8,458 bases of DNA from Chloroflexaceae bacterium (GTDB taxonomy: Bacteria > Chloroflexota > Chloroflexia > Chloroflexales > Chloroflexaceae). Under the pieces are notes generated by a model that had not been told where the DNA came from, searched no databases, and saw only the letters and a list, made by a program, of their open reading frames with translations. The stretch spans positions 1-8,458 of the forward strand of contig JAOACN010000553.1 of assembly GCA_026417815.1 (NCBI GenBank), in the 5' to 3' direction. This document shows positions 1 through 8,068 of this stretch, one piece after another. A program made the translations under genes and the position numbers. Each line of letters begins with the position of its first letter. Position 1 is the stretch's first letter.

Positions 1-2
1 TT

Positions 3-1487
3 ACGCAGTGGTTCGAGCGGGCGCGATTTGAACTGGCTCAGGGCGGCAGCACGCCGGTGGTGGAACTGGGCAACCTGGGCCTGGAAGTCACCCAGGGACG
101 GATCTTCCCCAAGTCCCCGCCCATTCAGAACACGGCTGATCGCCGCTACATCCCCCAGACCCAGACCATCATTCAATACGGCTTCAAGGAGATCTGGGAA
201 ACCCGCGGCGCCGAGCGGATTTTCGGCTTCCCCATCAGCAACGAGATCCAGGAACAACTGGAGAGCGGTCGCTGGCACACGGTGCAGTACTTCGAGAAGG
301 CGCGCTTTGAGTACTGGCCCGAGTTTCCCCCCGGCCGCCGGGTGCTGATCAGCAACCTCGGGCGCCGGCTGGCCCCACCGGCGCTTCAGGCGCCCGCGCC
401 ACCCCCGGGGCCGACCGCGACCCCTCCGCTTCCCGCGCCGACGCCGTTTCCGCCTCTGCCGCGCAGCATCAACGCGCGAGTGACGCCGGAGATCGGGACG
501 CCCGGCACGACCTTCCTGCTCACCGCCAGCGGGTTCGTCGCCGGCGAGCGCGTGGGCGTCTGGGTTACCGCGCCCAATCAGGCCACCTTTGGCGCTGGCT
601 TCCAGGCTACCGCCGATAACCGGGGCACGATCGAGGGCCAGAATGTCACCTTCACCGCCGACCAGAATGCCGCCGAAGGCGTCTGGTCCTTCAATGCCCG
701 CGGTGTCAGCAGCGGGCGCGAGGCCGTCGGCTACTTCCGCATCACCCGCGCCGCGCCCGCGGGCGATCCCAACCGCCTGGGTCGCGTTGCCCATGATCAA
801 CTCGGCCGGCAGGGCGATGGGTTCATCGTGCCGGTCGCCGCGCCGCCGGGCGCAACCTTTACGCTCCTGGCTCGCGGCTTTCAGTCCGGTGAAGAGGTGA
901 GCGCCTGGATCACCGGGCCGACCGGGCGCTCCGCGCCGATCGATCCCGCTCAGGTGCGCCGTGATGGAACGACGGCGCAGGTCACGGTGAGCACCAGCGG
1001 GTTGGCTGAGGGGGTGTATTCCGCCGTGGCCCGCGGGCAGCGCAGCGGGGTGACCGTGGCCGCGGCCTTCAGTCTGACCCGCGACTTTGTGGCGGGGCCA
1101 GGGACGCCACTGCCCGCTAATAATCGCGGCAGCGCCACGCCGGCCGACGCTCGACCGGGCGGGGTCGTCCAGATCCGCGGCGAAGGGCTGCGTCCTGGTG
1201 AGTCGTCAGAGTTCTGGATCACCGATCCATCGGGCGCCTACGTGCTGTTCCCCGATACTCCCGTCGCCGATAATCAGGGACGTGTTGGCTACAGCCCGCC
1301 CCTCGACCTGCAGATCCAGGCCAATTCGCTGCCCGGCGTCTACGGGGTGCATTTCCGTGGCAAAGCCAGCGGCGCGCGGGTTGATGTATACTTCAGTGTA
1401 ACCGCGACCACCCGCGCCATGCCTGATCCCGATGGAGCGATCCGGCAGTTCCGCGCCTTTGCCGGCGCCGCTTCACTCGCCCGGTGA
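3..1487 (+). CDS. Secreted/surface protein with WFERARFE-type modules and three Ig-like repeats (5' partial)
   Basis: The reading frame is already open at base 3, so the true start and any signal peptide lie outside the window; 494 residues are visible and the stop is TGA at 1485-1487. Order of parts: the end of one module with QWFERARFE (6-32); a second module ending in QYFEKARFE (285-311), 93 residues later and preceded by IFGFPIS, a pattern common in large exported Chloroflexota proteins; a Pro/Ala-rich linker (about 375-464); then three related beta-sandwich-like domains of about 90-100 residues (about 465-754, 822-1086, 1131-1410). Each domain has the pattern G-x2-F/V ... GE-x3-W-I/V-T-x-P near its start and an ARG/FRG-x2-SG ... 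F-x-I/L/V-T ending. The architecture suggests an extracellular, cell-wall or envelope protein involved in binding or adhesion; no enzyme motif is visible. The function is unknown. The call of a real coding region is firm, and the domain assignment is inferred from internal repetition. Confidence 0.85.
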   Translation, partial: TQWFERARFELAQGGSTPVVELGNLGLEVTQGRIFPKSPPIQNTADRRYIPQTQTIIQYGFKEIWETRGAERIFGFPISNEIQEQLESGRWHTVQYFEKARFEYWPEFPPGRRVLISNLGRRLAPPALQAPAPPPGPTATPPLPAPTPFPPLPRSINARVTPEIGTPGTTFLLTASGFVAGERVGVWVTAPNQATFGAGFQATADNRGTIEGQNVTFTADQNAAEGVWSFNARGVSSGREAVGYFRITRAAPAGDPNRLGRVAHDQLGRQGDGFIVPVAAPPGATFTLLARGFQSGEEVSAWITGPTGRSAPIDPAQVRRDGTTAQVTVSTSGLAEGVYSAVARGQRSGVTVAAAFSLTRDFVAGPGTPLPANNRGSATPADARPGGVVQIRGEGLRPGESSEFWITDPSGAYVLFPDTPVADNQGRVGYSPPLDLQIQANSLPGVYGVHFRGKASGARVDVYFSVTATTRAMPDPDGAIRQFRAFAGAASLAR

Positions 1488-1503
1488 GCTCCTGGCGTGG
1501 GCG

Positions 1504-1710
1504 CCTTCCCGGCGGGAGGGGCCAGGCGGGCGCGGCCCTCCACGATCCCGGGGCCGTTGCCCGCCCGGCGGGAGGAGTTGGGAGGGCCTGGCCCTCCACG
1601 ATCCCGGGGCCGTCGCCTGCCCGGCGAGAGGGTCTGAGAGGGCGTGGCCCTCCACGATCCTGGGGCCGTCGCCCGCCCGGCGGGAGGGGCTGGGAGGGCG
1701 TGGCCCTCCC
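1504..1710 (+). repeat. Tandem 56-bp GC-rich repeat array
   Basis: Three complete 56-bp units lie head to tail (1524-1579, 1580-1635, 1636-1691), preceded by the tail of another unit (about 1504-1523) and followed by the head of a last one (1692-1710). Each unit starts with a GGGAGGGC-like arm, continues with GGCCCTCC and GATCC-GGGGCCGT, and ends with CCCGGCGGGAGGGGCT or a variant. Units differ by scattered substitutions. The three bases between the arms vary (GCG, CTG, GTG, GTG), and pairing improves along the array until the last copy is perfect. A related degenerate array follows the next gene (2411-2501). No gene is supported here; the frames open across it are products of its composition. 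Confidence 0.9.
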
Positions 1711-1725
1711 AGAAGCATCTTTTTT
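1692..1725 (+). terminator. Terminator-like hairpin and T-tract after the surface protein gene
   Basis: GGGAGGGC (1692-1699) and GCCCTCCC (1703-1710) form a perfect 8-bp stem with a GTG loop. Six T residues follow at 1720-1725, after a 9-nt gap. The gap is longer than in a textbook intrinsic terminator, so efficiency is uncertain. The hairpin is the last copy of the 56-bp repeat and lies about 205 nt after the stop of the upstream gene. Its left arm is also half of a G-quadruplex motif (1682-1698). Confidence 0.55.
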
Positions 1726-1776
1726 CTCTTGAGGAAAACCGGCGTCCTGCCGCCAACAAACACAATAAATGAACCA

Positions 1777-2379
1777 ATGGAAATCGAAGCCAAATACACC
1801 GTGAGCGGCGCCGATCTGGAAACCCTTGCCACTGTCAGTCAACTGGGTGTCTATACGCTTACCCCGGAGCCGGCCCCGGAACTTCAAGAAAACACCTACT
1901 ACGATACCGCCGACGGGCGCCTTGCCGCGGCCCGCCATGGCCTGCGCGTGCGGCGGACCGGCGAACGCTCACTGATCACCCTCAAAGGTCCCGCCGACGT
2001 TGGGCATGATGGCGTGCATCGCCGGGCCGAGTTCGAGTTCCCCGGCGCCAATCCCGATCCGCGGACCTGGCCGCCCGGCGTTGCCCGGGATCTGGCGCTC
2101 GCGCTCACCGATGGCGCGCCATTACTGCCGCGAGTGGCGATCCGCACTGAGCGGCGCGTGCTGCATGTCACCCGGGACGGCGCCCCGGTTGCCGAACTCT
2201 GCCTCGACCGGGGGGTGATGCAATCGGGGGCGCGCGAGCGCCCTTTTACGGAGGTGGAGATCGAACTGCGCGAGGCCGGGACAGCCGCCGACCTGAGCGC
2301 CCTCGCCCGCGAACTGGCCACCCTCGTCGTCCTGACACCCGAGCCGCGCAGTAAGCTGGAGCGCGCCCTCGCGCTGTGA
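1777..2379 (+). CDS. CYTH-domain protein, probable inorganic triphosphatase
   Basis: The 200-residue protein begins with the CYTH signature: the ATG gives M-E-I-E-A-K, so the metal/triphosphate-binding ExExK motif is residues 2-6. Other family landmarks follow in order: YYDT (41-44), LRVRR with R57 and R59, TLKG with K70, E85/E87, RTERR (123-127), LD at 143-144, E159-x-E161-x-E163 and SK (192-193). These charged residues line the eight-stranded tunnel of triphosphate tunnel metalloenzymes. The usual activities of the family are hydrolysis of inorganic tripolyphosphate, thiamine triphosphatase and class IV adenylate cyclase; the CHAD gene downstream favours a polyphosphate-related role. The frame stays open upstream to 1432, but that part only translates the repeat array. 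No Shine-Dalgarno lies close to the ATG (nearest GAGG at 1731-1734), so initiation may be weak or leaderless. Cytoplasmic. The fold is certain from the motifs; the substrate is inferred. Confidence 0.9.
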   Translation: MEIEAKYTVSGADLETLATVSQLGVYTLTPEPAPELQENTYYDTADGRLAAARHGLRVRRTGERSLITLKGPADVGHDGVHRRAEFEFPGANPDPRTWPPGVARDLALALTDGAPLLPRVAIRTERRVLHVTRDGAPVAELCLDRGVMQSGARERPFTEVEIELREAGTAADLSALARELATLVVLTPEPRSKLERALAL

Positions 2380-2407
2380 GGATGGGGGAAACCGGGTTTC
2401 CCCATCC
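2380..2407 (+). terminator. Bulged 12-bp hairpin directly after the CYTH stop codon
   Basis: Bases 2380-2392 pair with 2396-2407, giving 12 base pairs with one unpaired G (2384) and a 3-nt loop (CGG). The stem begins at the first base after the TGA. No T-run follows; the sequence goes on with C-rich DNA, so this is not a standard Rho-independent terminator. It could stabilise the 3' end of the transcript or attenuate readthrough into the CHAD gene. Confidence 0.45.
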
Positions 2408-2410
2408 CCC

Positions 2411-2501
2411 GGCCCGCCCGACGGGAGTCCGGGAGGGCGCGGCCCTCCCATGATCGGGTACAAGCCCTGCACGGGAGGGTCCGGGAGGGCCGCGACCTCC
2501 C
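2411..2501 (+). repeat. Degenerate copy of the GGGAGGGC intergenic repeat family
   Basis: This stretch holds two diverged repeat heads 52 bp apart. The first, 2431-2449, is GGGAGGGC-GCG-GCCCTCCC with a perfect 8-bp stem. The second, 2483-2501, has imperfect pairing with GGGAGG/CCTCCC as the outer stem. A CCCGCCCGACGGGAG segment comes before the first, like the tail of the 56-bp unit upstream of the CYTH gene. Same orientation as the array at 1504-1710, so the two flank the CYTH gene as direct repeats. Confidence 0.7.
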
Positions 2502-2516
2502 AGGAAAACCCTTTTT
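2483..2516 (+). terminator. Second repeat-derived hairpin with T-tract
   Basis: An imperfect stem (GGGAGG 2483-2488 with CCTCCC 2496-2501) is followed 10 nt later by five T residues (2512-2516). The downstream part CTCCCAG-N8-CTTTTTC matches the end of the element at 1692-1725 almost position for position, so the two are probably copies of one element. The T-run ends only 30 nt before the HD-CHAD start codon, so a transcript reaching this point could be attenuated before that gene. Confidence 0.4.
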
Positions 2517-2533
2517 CACACTGGTTGAAACTC

Positions 2534-2538
2534 AGGAG
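2534..2538 (+). promoter_or_regulatory. Ribosome binding site of the HD-CHAD gene
   Basis: AGGAG lies 8 nt before the ATG at 2547, an ideal spacing, and fixes the start of the HD-CHAD protein. Confidence 0.85.
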
Positions 2539-2546
2539 AAAGGACC

Positions 2547-4148
2547 ATGCCAGACGTGAAGGAACTTCTCGACACCTATCGCGTTGACGTGGCCCACGCG
2601 CGCCAGGTGGCCGATCTAGCGCTGGCGCTCTTTGATGCCGTTGCCGAACGCTACGAGTTGCTTCCCGCCCAGCGCCGCCTGCTCGAAATCGGCGCCTTGC
2701 TCCACAATGTGGGGATGACCACCGACCCGCCGGAGCATCACCTGGTCGGGCGTGACATCGTCTTCTACCAGGAGATTGGAGATCTCTCGCCTCGCGAGCG
2801 CGCCGTTGTGGCCTGTATGGTCGCCTTCCACCGTAAGAAGGTGCGGCCCGAGCTTGAGCCGGCCTACCTGGCCCTGGGCCGCCGCGGGCAGCGCGACGCG
2901 CTGCGGCTCTCGGCCATCCTGCGGGTGGCCGATGGCCTGGATTACAGCCAGTCGCAAACCACCCGTCTGCTAGCGGTTGCTCCTGCCAGCGATGGCCTGA
3001 CGCTGATCCTGAGCGGTCCCTATGCTGCCGAGGATGGGGCGCGCGCCATCGCCAAGGCCGATCTGTGGCGCAAGGTCTTCGGCGAGCCGCTCCAGGTGCA
3101 GGTGGAGGGCGCCGAAGCCGCCGCTTCGCCGGCCCTCGCCTCGCCTGATGGTCCAGCCGCTGGCGAAGTGGAGGAAGCCGAGACAACCGTCACCCCCGCC
3201 CCTGGCACGCCTGATGGGCCGGTCGTTGACGAAGCGGAAGAAGTTGCCGTCCCTGGTCGCTGGTACGCCGACCCCGAAGCGCCCCTGGCCGAACTGGGCC
3301 GGGTGCTGCTGCGCCGCCATCTGCGCCGCCTGCGCCTGGCCGAGCGCGAGGTGCGCGCCGATGCGCCAATCGAATCGGTGCACGATCTGCGCGTTGCCAC
3401 CCGCCGCCTGCGCGCCACCCTGCGGCTGTTGACCCCCGTCTTCGCGCCGGGTGGCCTGCGCGCCTACACCAGGGGCCTGGGGCGGCTGGCGGGCGTCGCC
3501 GGGCCCGTCCGTGACCGTGACGTGCTGCTGGCCGACCTGGCGGAGCGGGCGCCGGCCTTGCCGGAAGAGGTACAGCCGGCGGTCGCGGCGCTGAGCGAGC
3601 GGCTCCGCGAGGAGCGCGACAAAGCCTTCACGGCCCTGATCGCCTTCCTGGAAAGCGACGTCTGTGCCGAGTTCCTGCGGGAGTTCGCCACGCTGATGAA
3701 CGAATCCGAAGGCTGGGACGACCGACCGCGGGTGTGCGATCTTGCCGGCAGCACCATCTGGCGCCACTACGAGATCCTGCGCGCCCACGATCGTGGTGGC
3801 TTACCTGAGGATGCCGAGGAACTTCACGCGATGCGCATTGATGGCAAGCGCCTGCGCTACGTGCTGGAGTTCTTCGCCGAGACCCTCGGCCAGCAGGCCG
3901 ATGAGGTCATCAAGCCGCTGATGGCCTTTCAGGATCACCTGGGGGTGCTCAACGACATCAGCGTGGCCCGGCACCTGCTGGCGCCCCACGCCGATGATCC
4001 GCAGGCCGGCGCCGCCGTGGCGGCCTACCTGGCGCTGCGGGAGCAGCAAGCCGCGCAACTCGGCGCCGACCTGCCCGCCCGCTGGGAGAAGCTCACCGGT
4101 CTGGACTATCGGCGCGACCTGGCGGCGTGTCTGGTCGGTCTGTGGTGA
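2547..4148 (+). CDS. HD-like (Ppx/GppA C-terminal type) and CHAD fusion protein
   Basis: The 533-residue cytoplasmic protein has two parts. Residues 1 to about 185 form an HD-like helical domain resembling the C-terminal HD-type domain of Ppx/GppA exopolyphosphatases: H17 in VAHARQVA, ALLHNVGM (50-57), HH (64-65), AFHRKK (93-98) and RVADGLD (126-132). The usual HD pair is H53-N54 here (codon AAT), so the metal-binding Asp is replaced and classical HD phosphohydrolase activity is doubtful; E. coli Ppx/GppA, as I recall, also lack the canonical pair. A Pro/acidic linker (about 187-245) contains a 22-residue repeat. Residues about 246-525 form a CHAD domain with VHDLRVATRRLR (H279) and a second half with LHAMRIDGKRLRY (H427); such basic helical bundles bind inorganic polyphosphate. 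An AGGAG site 8 nt upstream supports the start. The CYTH gene is the upstream neighbour (167 nt away). Likely role: polyphosphate binding or sensing. Domain calls are strong; the biochemical activity is inferred. Confidence 0.9.
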   Translation: MPDVKELLDTYRVDVAHARQVADLALALFDAVAERYELLPAQRRLLEIGALLHNVGMTTDPPEHHLVGRDIVFYQEIGDLSPRERAVVACMVAFHRKKVRPELEPAYLALGRRGQRDALRLSAILRVADGLDYSQSQTTRLLAVAPASDGLTLILSGPYAAEDGARAIAKADLWRKVFGEPLQVQVEGAEAAASPALASPDGPAAGEVEEAETTVTPAPGTPDGPVVDEAEEVAVPGRWYADPEAPLAELGRVLLRRHLRRLRLAEREVRADAPIESVHDLRVATRRLRATLRLLTPVFAPGGLRAYTRGLGRLAGVAGPVRDRDVLLADLAERAPALPEEVQPAVAALSERLREERDKAFTALIAFLESDVCAEFLREFATLMNESEGWDDRPRVCDLAGSTIWRHYEILRAHDRGGLPEDAEELHAMRIDGKRLRYVLEFFAETLGQQADEVIKPLMAFQDHLGVLNDISVARHLLAPHADDPQAGAAVAAYLALREQQAAQLGADLPARWEKLTGLDYRRDLAACLVGLW

Positions 4149-4158
4149 ACGTACGTAA

Positions 4159-4191
4159 GGCCGAAGCATTGGCTCAGCCAATGCTTCGGCC
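4159..4191. terminator. Perfect 15-bp inverted repeat between convergent genes
   Basis: The left arm (4159-4173, GGCCGAAGCATTGGC) and right arm (4177-4191) are exact reverse complements separated by TCA. It sits between the stop of the plus-strand HD-CHAD gene (10 nt away) and the stop of the minus-strand acetyl-CoA synthetase gene (17 nt away), which is where a bidirectional terminator belongs. No T-run follows on either strand, so termination would depend on the stem alone or on another factor. Its symmetry also fits a dispersed palindromic repeat. Confidence 0.7.
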
Positions 4192-4208
4192 CTACCGAAT
4201 GGCGCCAT

Positions 4209-6143
<1,935 letters not shown>

Positions 6144-6150
6144 TGGATAA

Positions 6151-6157
6151 CCTCCTT
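6151..6157 (-). promoter_or_regulatory. Ribosome binding site of the acs gene
   Basis: AAGGAGG on the minus strand lies 7 nt before the ATG at 6143. It decides the start in favour of that ATG over the upstream in-frame GTG at 6170, and it lies in the short gap between the two synthetase genes. Confidence 0.85.
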
Positions 6158-6169
6158 GTTCCACTGACA

Positions 6170-8068
6170 CTACAGATCGCCCTTGAGCACGTCAATGGCC
6201 TCGCGCACCATATCCACGGTGGCGTCGTCCTCGATGGTGCTCAGGTCGCCGATGTTGTCGCCCTGGTAGACGGCGCGGATCACCCGGCGCATAATTTTGC
6301 CCGAGCGGGTCTTGGGCAGCATGCTCACGAAGTGGATGGCATCGGGGGTGGCGATGGGGCCGATGCTCTCGCGCACCAGCGAGGTGATGCTGCGCGCGAC
6401 GCCGTCCTGGTCGGCGGGGGCGATATGCTGCTTGAGGACGGCAACGACCAGGACGCCTTCGCCCTTGAGTTCGTGGCGCACCCCGATCACCGCGGCCTCG
6501 GCTACGGCCGGATGCCCGGAGATCACTTCCTCGATCTCGCGGGTGCCCAGGCGGTGGCCGGAGACGTTGAGCACCTCATCGGCGCGGCCCAGCATCCAGA
6601 AGTAGCCATCGGCGTCCTGAATGGCGTAGTCACCGGTCATGTAGAGCAGCTTGCCCTTGAAGTGGCTCCAGTAGCTCTGAAGGTAGCGCTCGTCGTCGTT
6701 CCAGAGCGTCATCAACATGCCAGGAGGCAGGGGGCCGTGATCCACCAGAAAGCCCTTCTCACCGCGCGGCACGGGGTTGCCGTCGGCGTCCACCACTTCG
6801 AGCTTGTGCCCGAACGCGGGCATGGTCGGCGAGCCGGCCTTGACCGGCAACATCTCCACCCCGACAGGGTTGGTGAGCATGCTCCAGCCACTCTCCGTCT
6901 GCCAGTAGTGGTCAATCACCGGCACGTTCAGCGCGGCCCGCGCCCACTCGTAGGTCGGCGCGTCAAGCGGCTCGCCAGCGGCGAAGAGGATCTTCAGCGA
7001 ACTGATGTCGGCGCTCTGCATCCAGTGCTCGGGGAACTTCCGCAGCGCCCGCAGCGCCGTCGGCGCCGTAAAGACGTGGGTCACGCCGTACTTCTCGATA
7101 ACCCGCCACCAGACGCCGGGATCGGGGTGGTCGGGGCGTCCCTCATACACCACCGTCGGCACGCCCTTGAGCAGCGGGCCATAGACGATGTAGCTGTGCC
7201 CCACGACCCAGCCGATATCCGAGGTGGACCAGTACACGTCGCCGTCGCCGCAGTTGTAGATCTGGCTCATCGAGGCGTGCAGGGCCACCATGTAGCCGCC
7301 CGTGTCGCGCACGACGCCCTTGGGCTTGCCGGTGGTGCCGGAGGTGTAGAGAATGTAGGAGGGATCGGTCGAAGCCACGCGCGCCGGCTCGACATAGGTT
7401 GAGCCTGACTCCTTGATCTGCTCGGCCCAGTCCAGGTCGCGGCCTTCTTGCATCTCCATGGGGACCAGACCGCGGTTCAGCACCAGCACGTGGCGCACGC
7501 TGGGCTTCTCGGCGGCTTCCAGCGCCCGGTCCACGATCTCTTTCAGATGCACCGGCAGGCCCTTGCGCATGCCGGCGTCGGCGGTAACGATCAGCACGGG
7601 CTCGGCATCATCAATGCGCGAGGCCAGCGAGGCGATGGAGAACCCGCCGAACACCACGGAGTGCACCGCGCCAAGACGCACACAGGCCAGCATGGCGAAG
7701 ATCGCCTCGGGCACCATGGGCATGTAGATGATCACCCGGTCGCCCTTCTGCACGCCGAGCCGCTGGAACGCCGCGGCGAGCCGGTTCACCTCCCGGTAGA
7801 GTTCGAAATAGGTGAGCGTGCGCGACTGGCCCACTTCGGGACTCTCCCAGATCAGCGCCGCCTGGCCGCGGCGCGCGCCCAGGGCGTGCCGGTCAACCGC
7901 GTTGTAGCACAGGTTCGTCTCTCCGCCGACGAACCAGCGGTAGAACGGCGCCTTGCTGTCGTCCAGCACAGTGTCCCACTTCTTGTACCAGTGGAGTTCT
8001 TCGGCAAGCTCGCCCCAGAAGCCCTGCGGGTCCTCGATCGAACGCCGGTGCATCTCCGCATAGCCCAT
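6170..8068 (-). CDS. prpE: Propionyl-CoA synthetase-like AMP-forming acyl-CoA ligase
   Basis: The 632-residue enzyme is a paralogue of the downstream acetyl-CoA synthetase and should form an acyl-CoA from a short-chain acid, ATP and CoA. Landmarks: N-terminal ACS segment (about 5-62), P-loop YTSGTTGKPKG (241-251), GWVVGHSY (286-293), AAGEP (363-367), DHYWQTESG (386-394), TGDYAIQDADG (478-488), GRADEVLNVSG (494-504) and PKTRSGK (585-591) with catalytic K591. The pocket residues V288, V289, A364, G365 and W389 follow the PrpE/ACSS3 pattern: Thr to Val and Val to Ala relative to acetate enzymes, with the gatekeeper Trp kept. This points to propionate or a similar C3-C4 acid. The start is set by AGGAGG 8 nt upstream of the ATG at 8068; the frame extends to a GTG at 8212 but without family similarity or a ribosome site. 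First gene of the two-gene operon. Exact substrate (propionate, acrylate, 3-hydroxypropionate or acetate) is not settled by sequence. Confidence 0.9.
   Translation of the reverse strand: MGYAEMHRRSIEDPQGFWGELAEELHWYKKWDTVLDDSKAPFYRWFVGGETNLCYNAVDRHALGARRGQAALIWESPEVGQSRTLTYFELYREVNRLAAAFQRLGVQKGDRVIIYMPMVPEAIFAMLACVRLGAVHSVVFGGFSIASLASRIDDAEPVLIVTADAGMRKGLPVHLKEIVDRALEAAEKPSVRHVLVLNRGLVPMEMQEGRDLDWAEQIKESGSTYVEPARVASTDPSYILYTSGTTGKPKGVVRDTGGYMVALHASMSQIYNCGDGDVYWSTSDIGWVVGHSYIVYGPLLKGVPTVVYEGRPDHPDPGVWWRVIEKYGVTHVFTAPTALRALRKFPEHWMQSADISSLKILFAAGEPLDAPTYEWARAALNVPVIDHYWQTESGWSMLTNPVGVEMLPVKAGSPTMPAFGHKLEVVDADGNPVPRGEKGFLVDHGPLPPGMLMTLWNDDERYLQSYWSHFKGKLLYMTGDYAIQDADGYFWMLGRADEVLNVSGHRLGTREIEEVISGHPAVAEAAVIGVRHELKGEGVLVVAVLKQHIAPADQDGVARSITSLVRESIGPIATPDAIHFVSMLPKTRSGKIMRRVIRAVYQGDNIGDLSTIEDDATVDMVREAIDVLKGDL

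Noticed and set aside
1504..1710. Possible CRISPR array
   Set aside because: The 56-bp units are contiguous with no unique spacers, and no cas gene is present.
1432..1776. N-terminal extension of the CYTH protein in the same frame
   Set aside because: It translates the end of the upstream gene in the wrong frame plus the 56-bp repeats; the CYTH ExExK motif normally begins at the very N-terminus, which fits the ATG at 1777.
2122..3186. Minus-strand open frame (354 codons) spanning the end of the CYTH gene and the start of HD-CHAD
   Set aside because: It crosses two well-supported plus-strand genes and their intergenic hairpins; its Arg/Pro/Gly-rich composition reflects GC content only.
6144..6170. 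Earlier GTG start for the acetyl-CoA synthetase
   Set aside because: The extension would translate its own AAGGAGG ribosome site and overlap the neighbour's stop codon; the ATG at 6143 has the ideal spacing.
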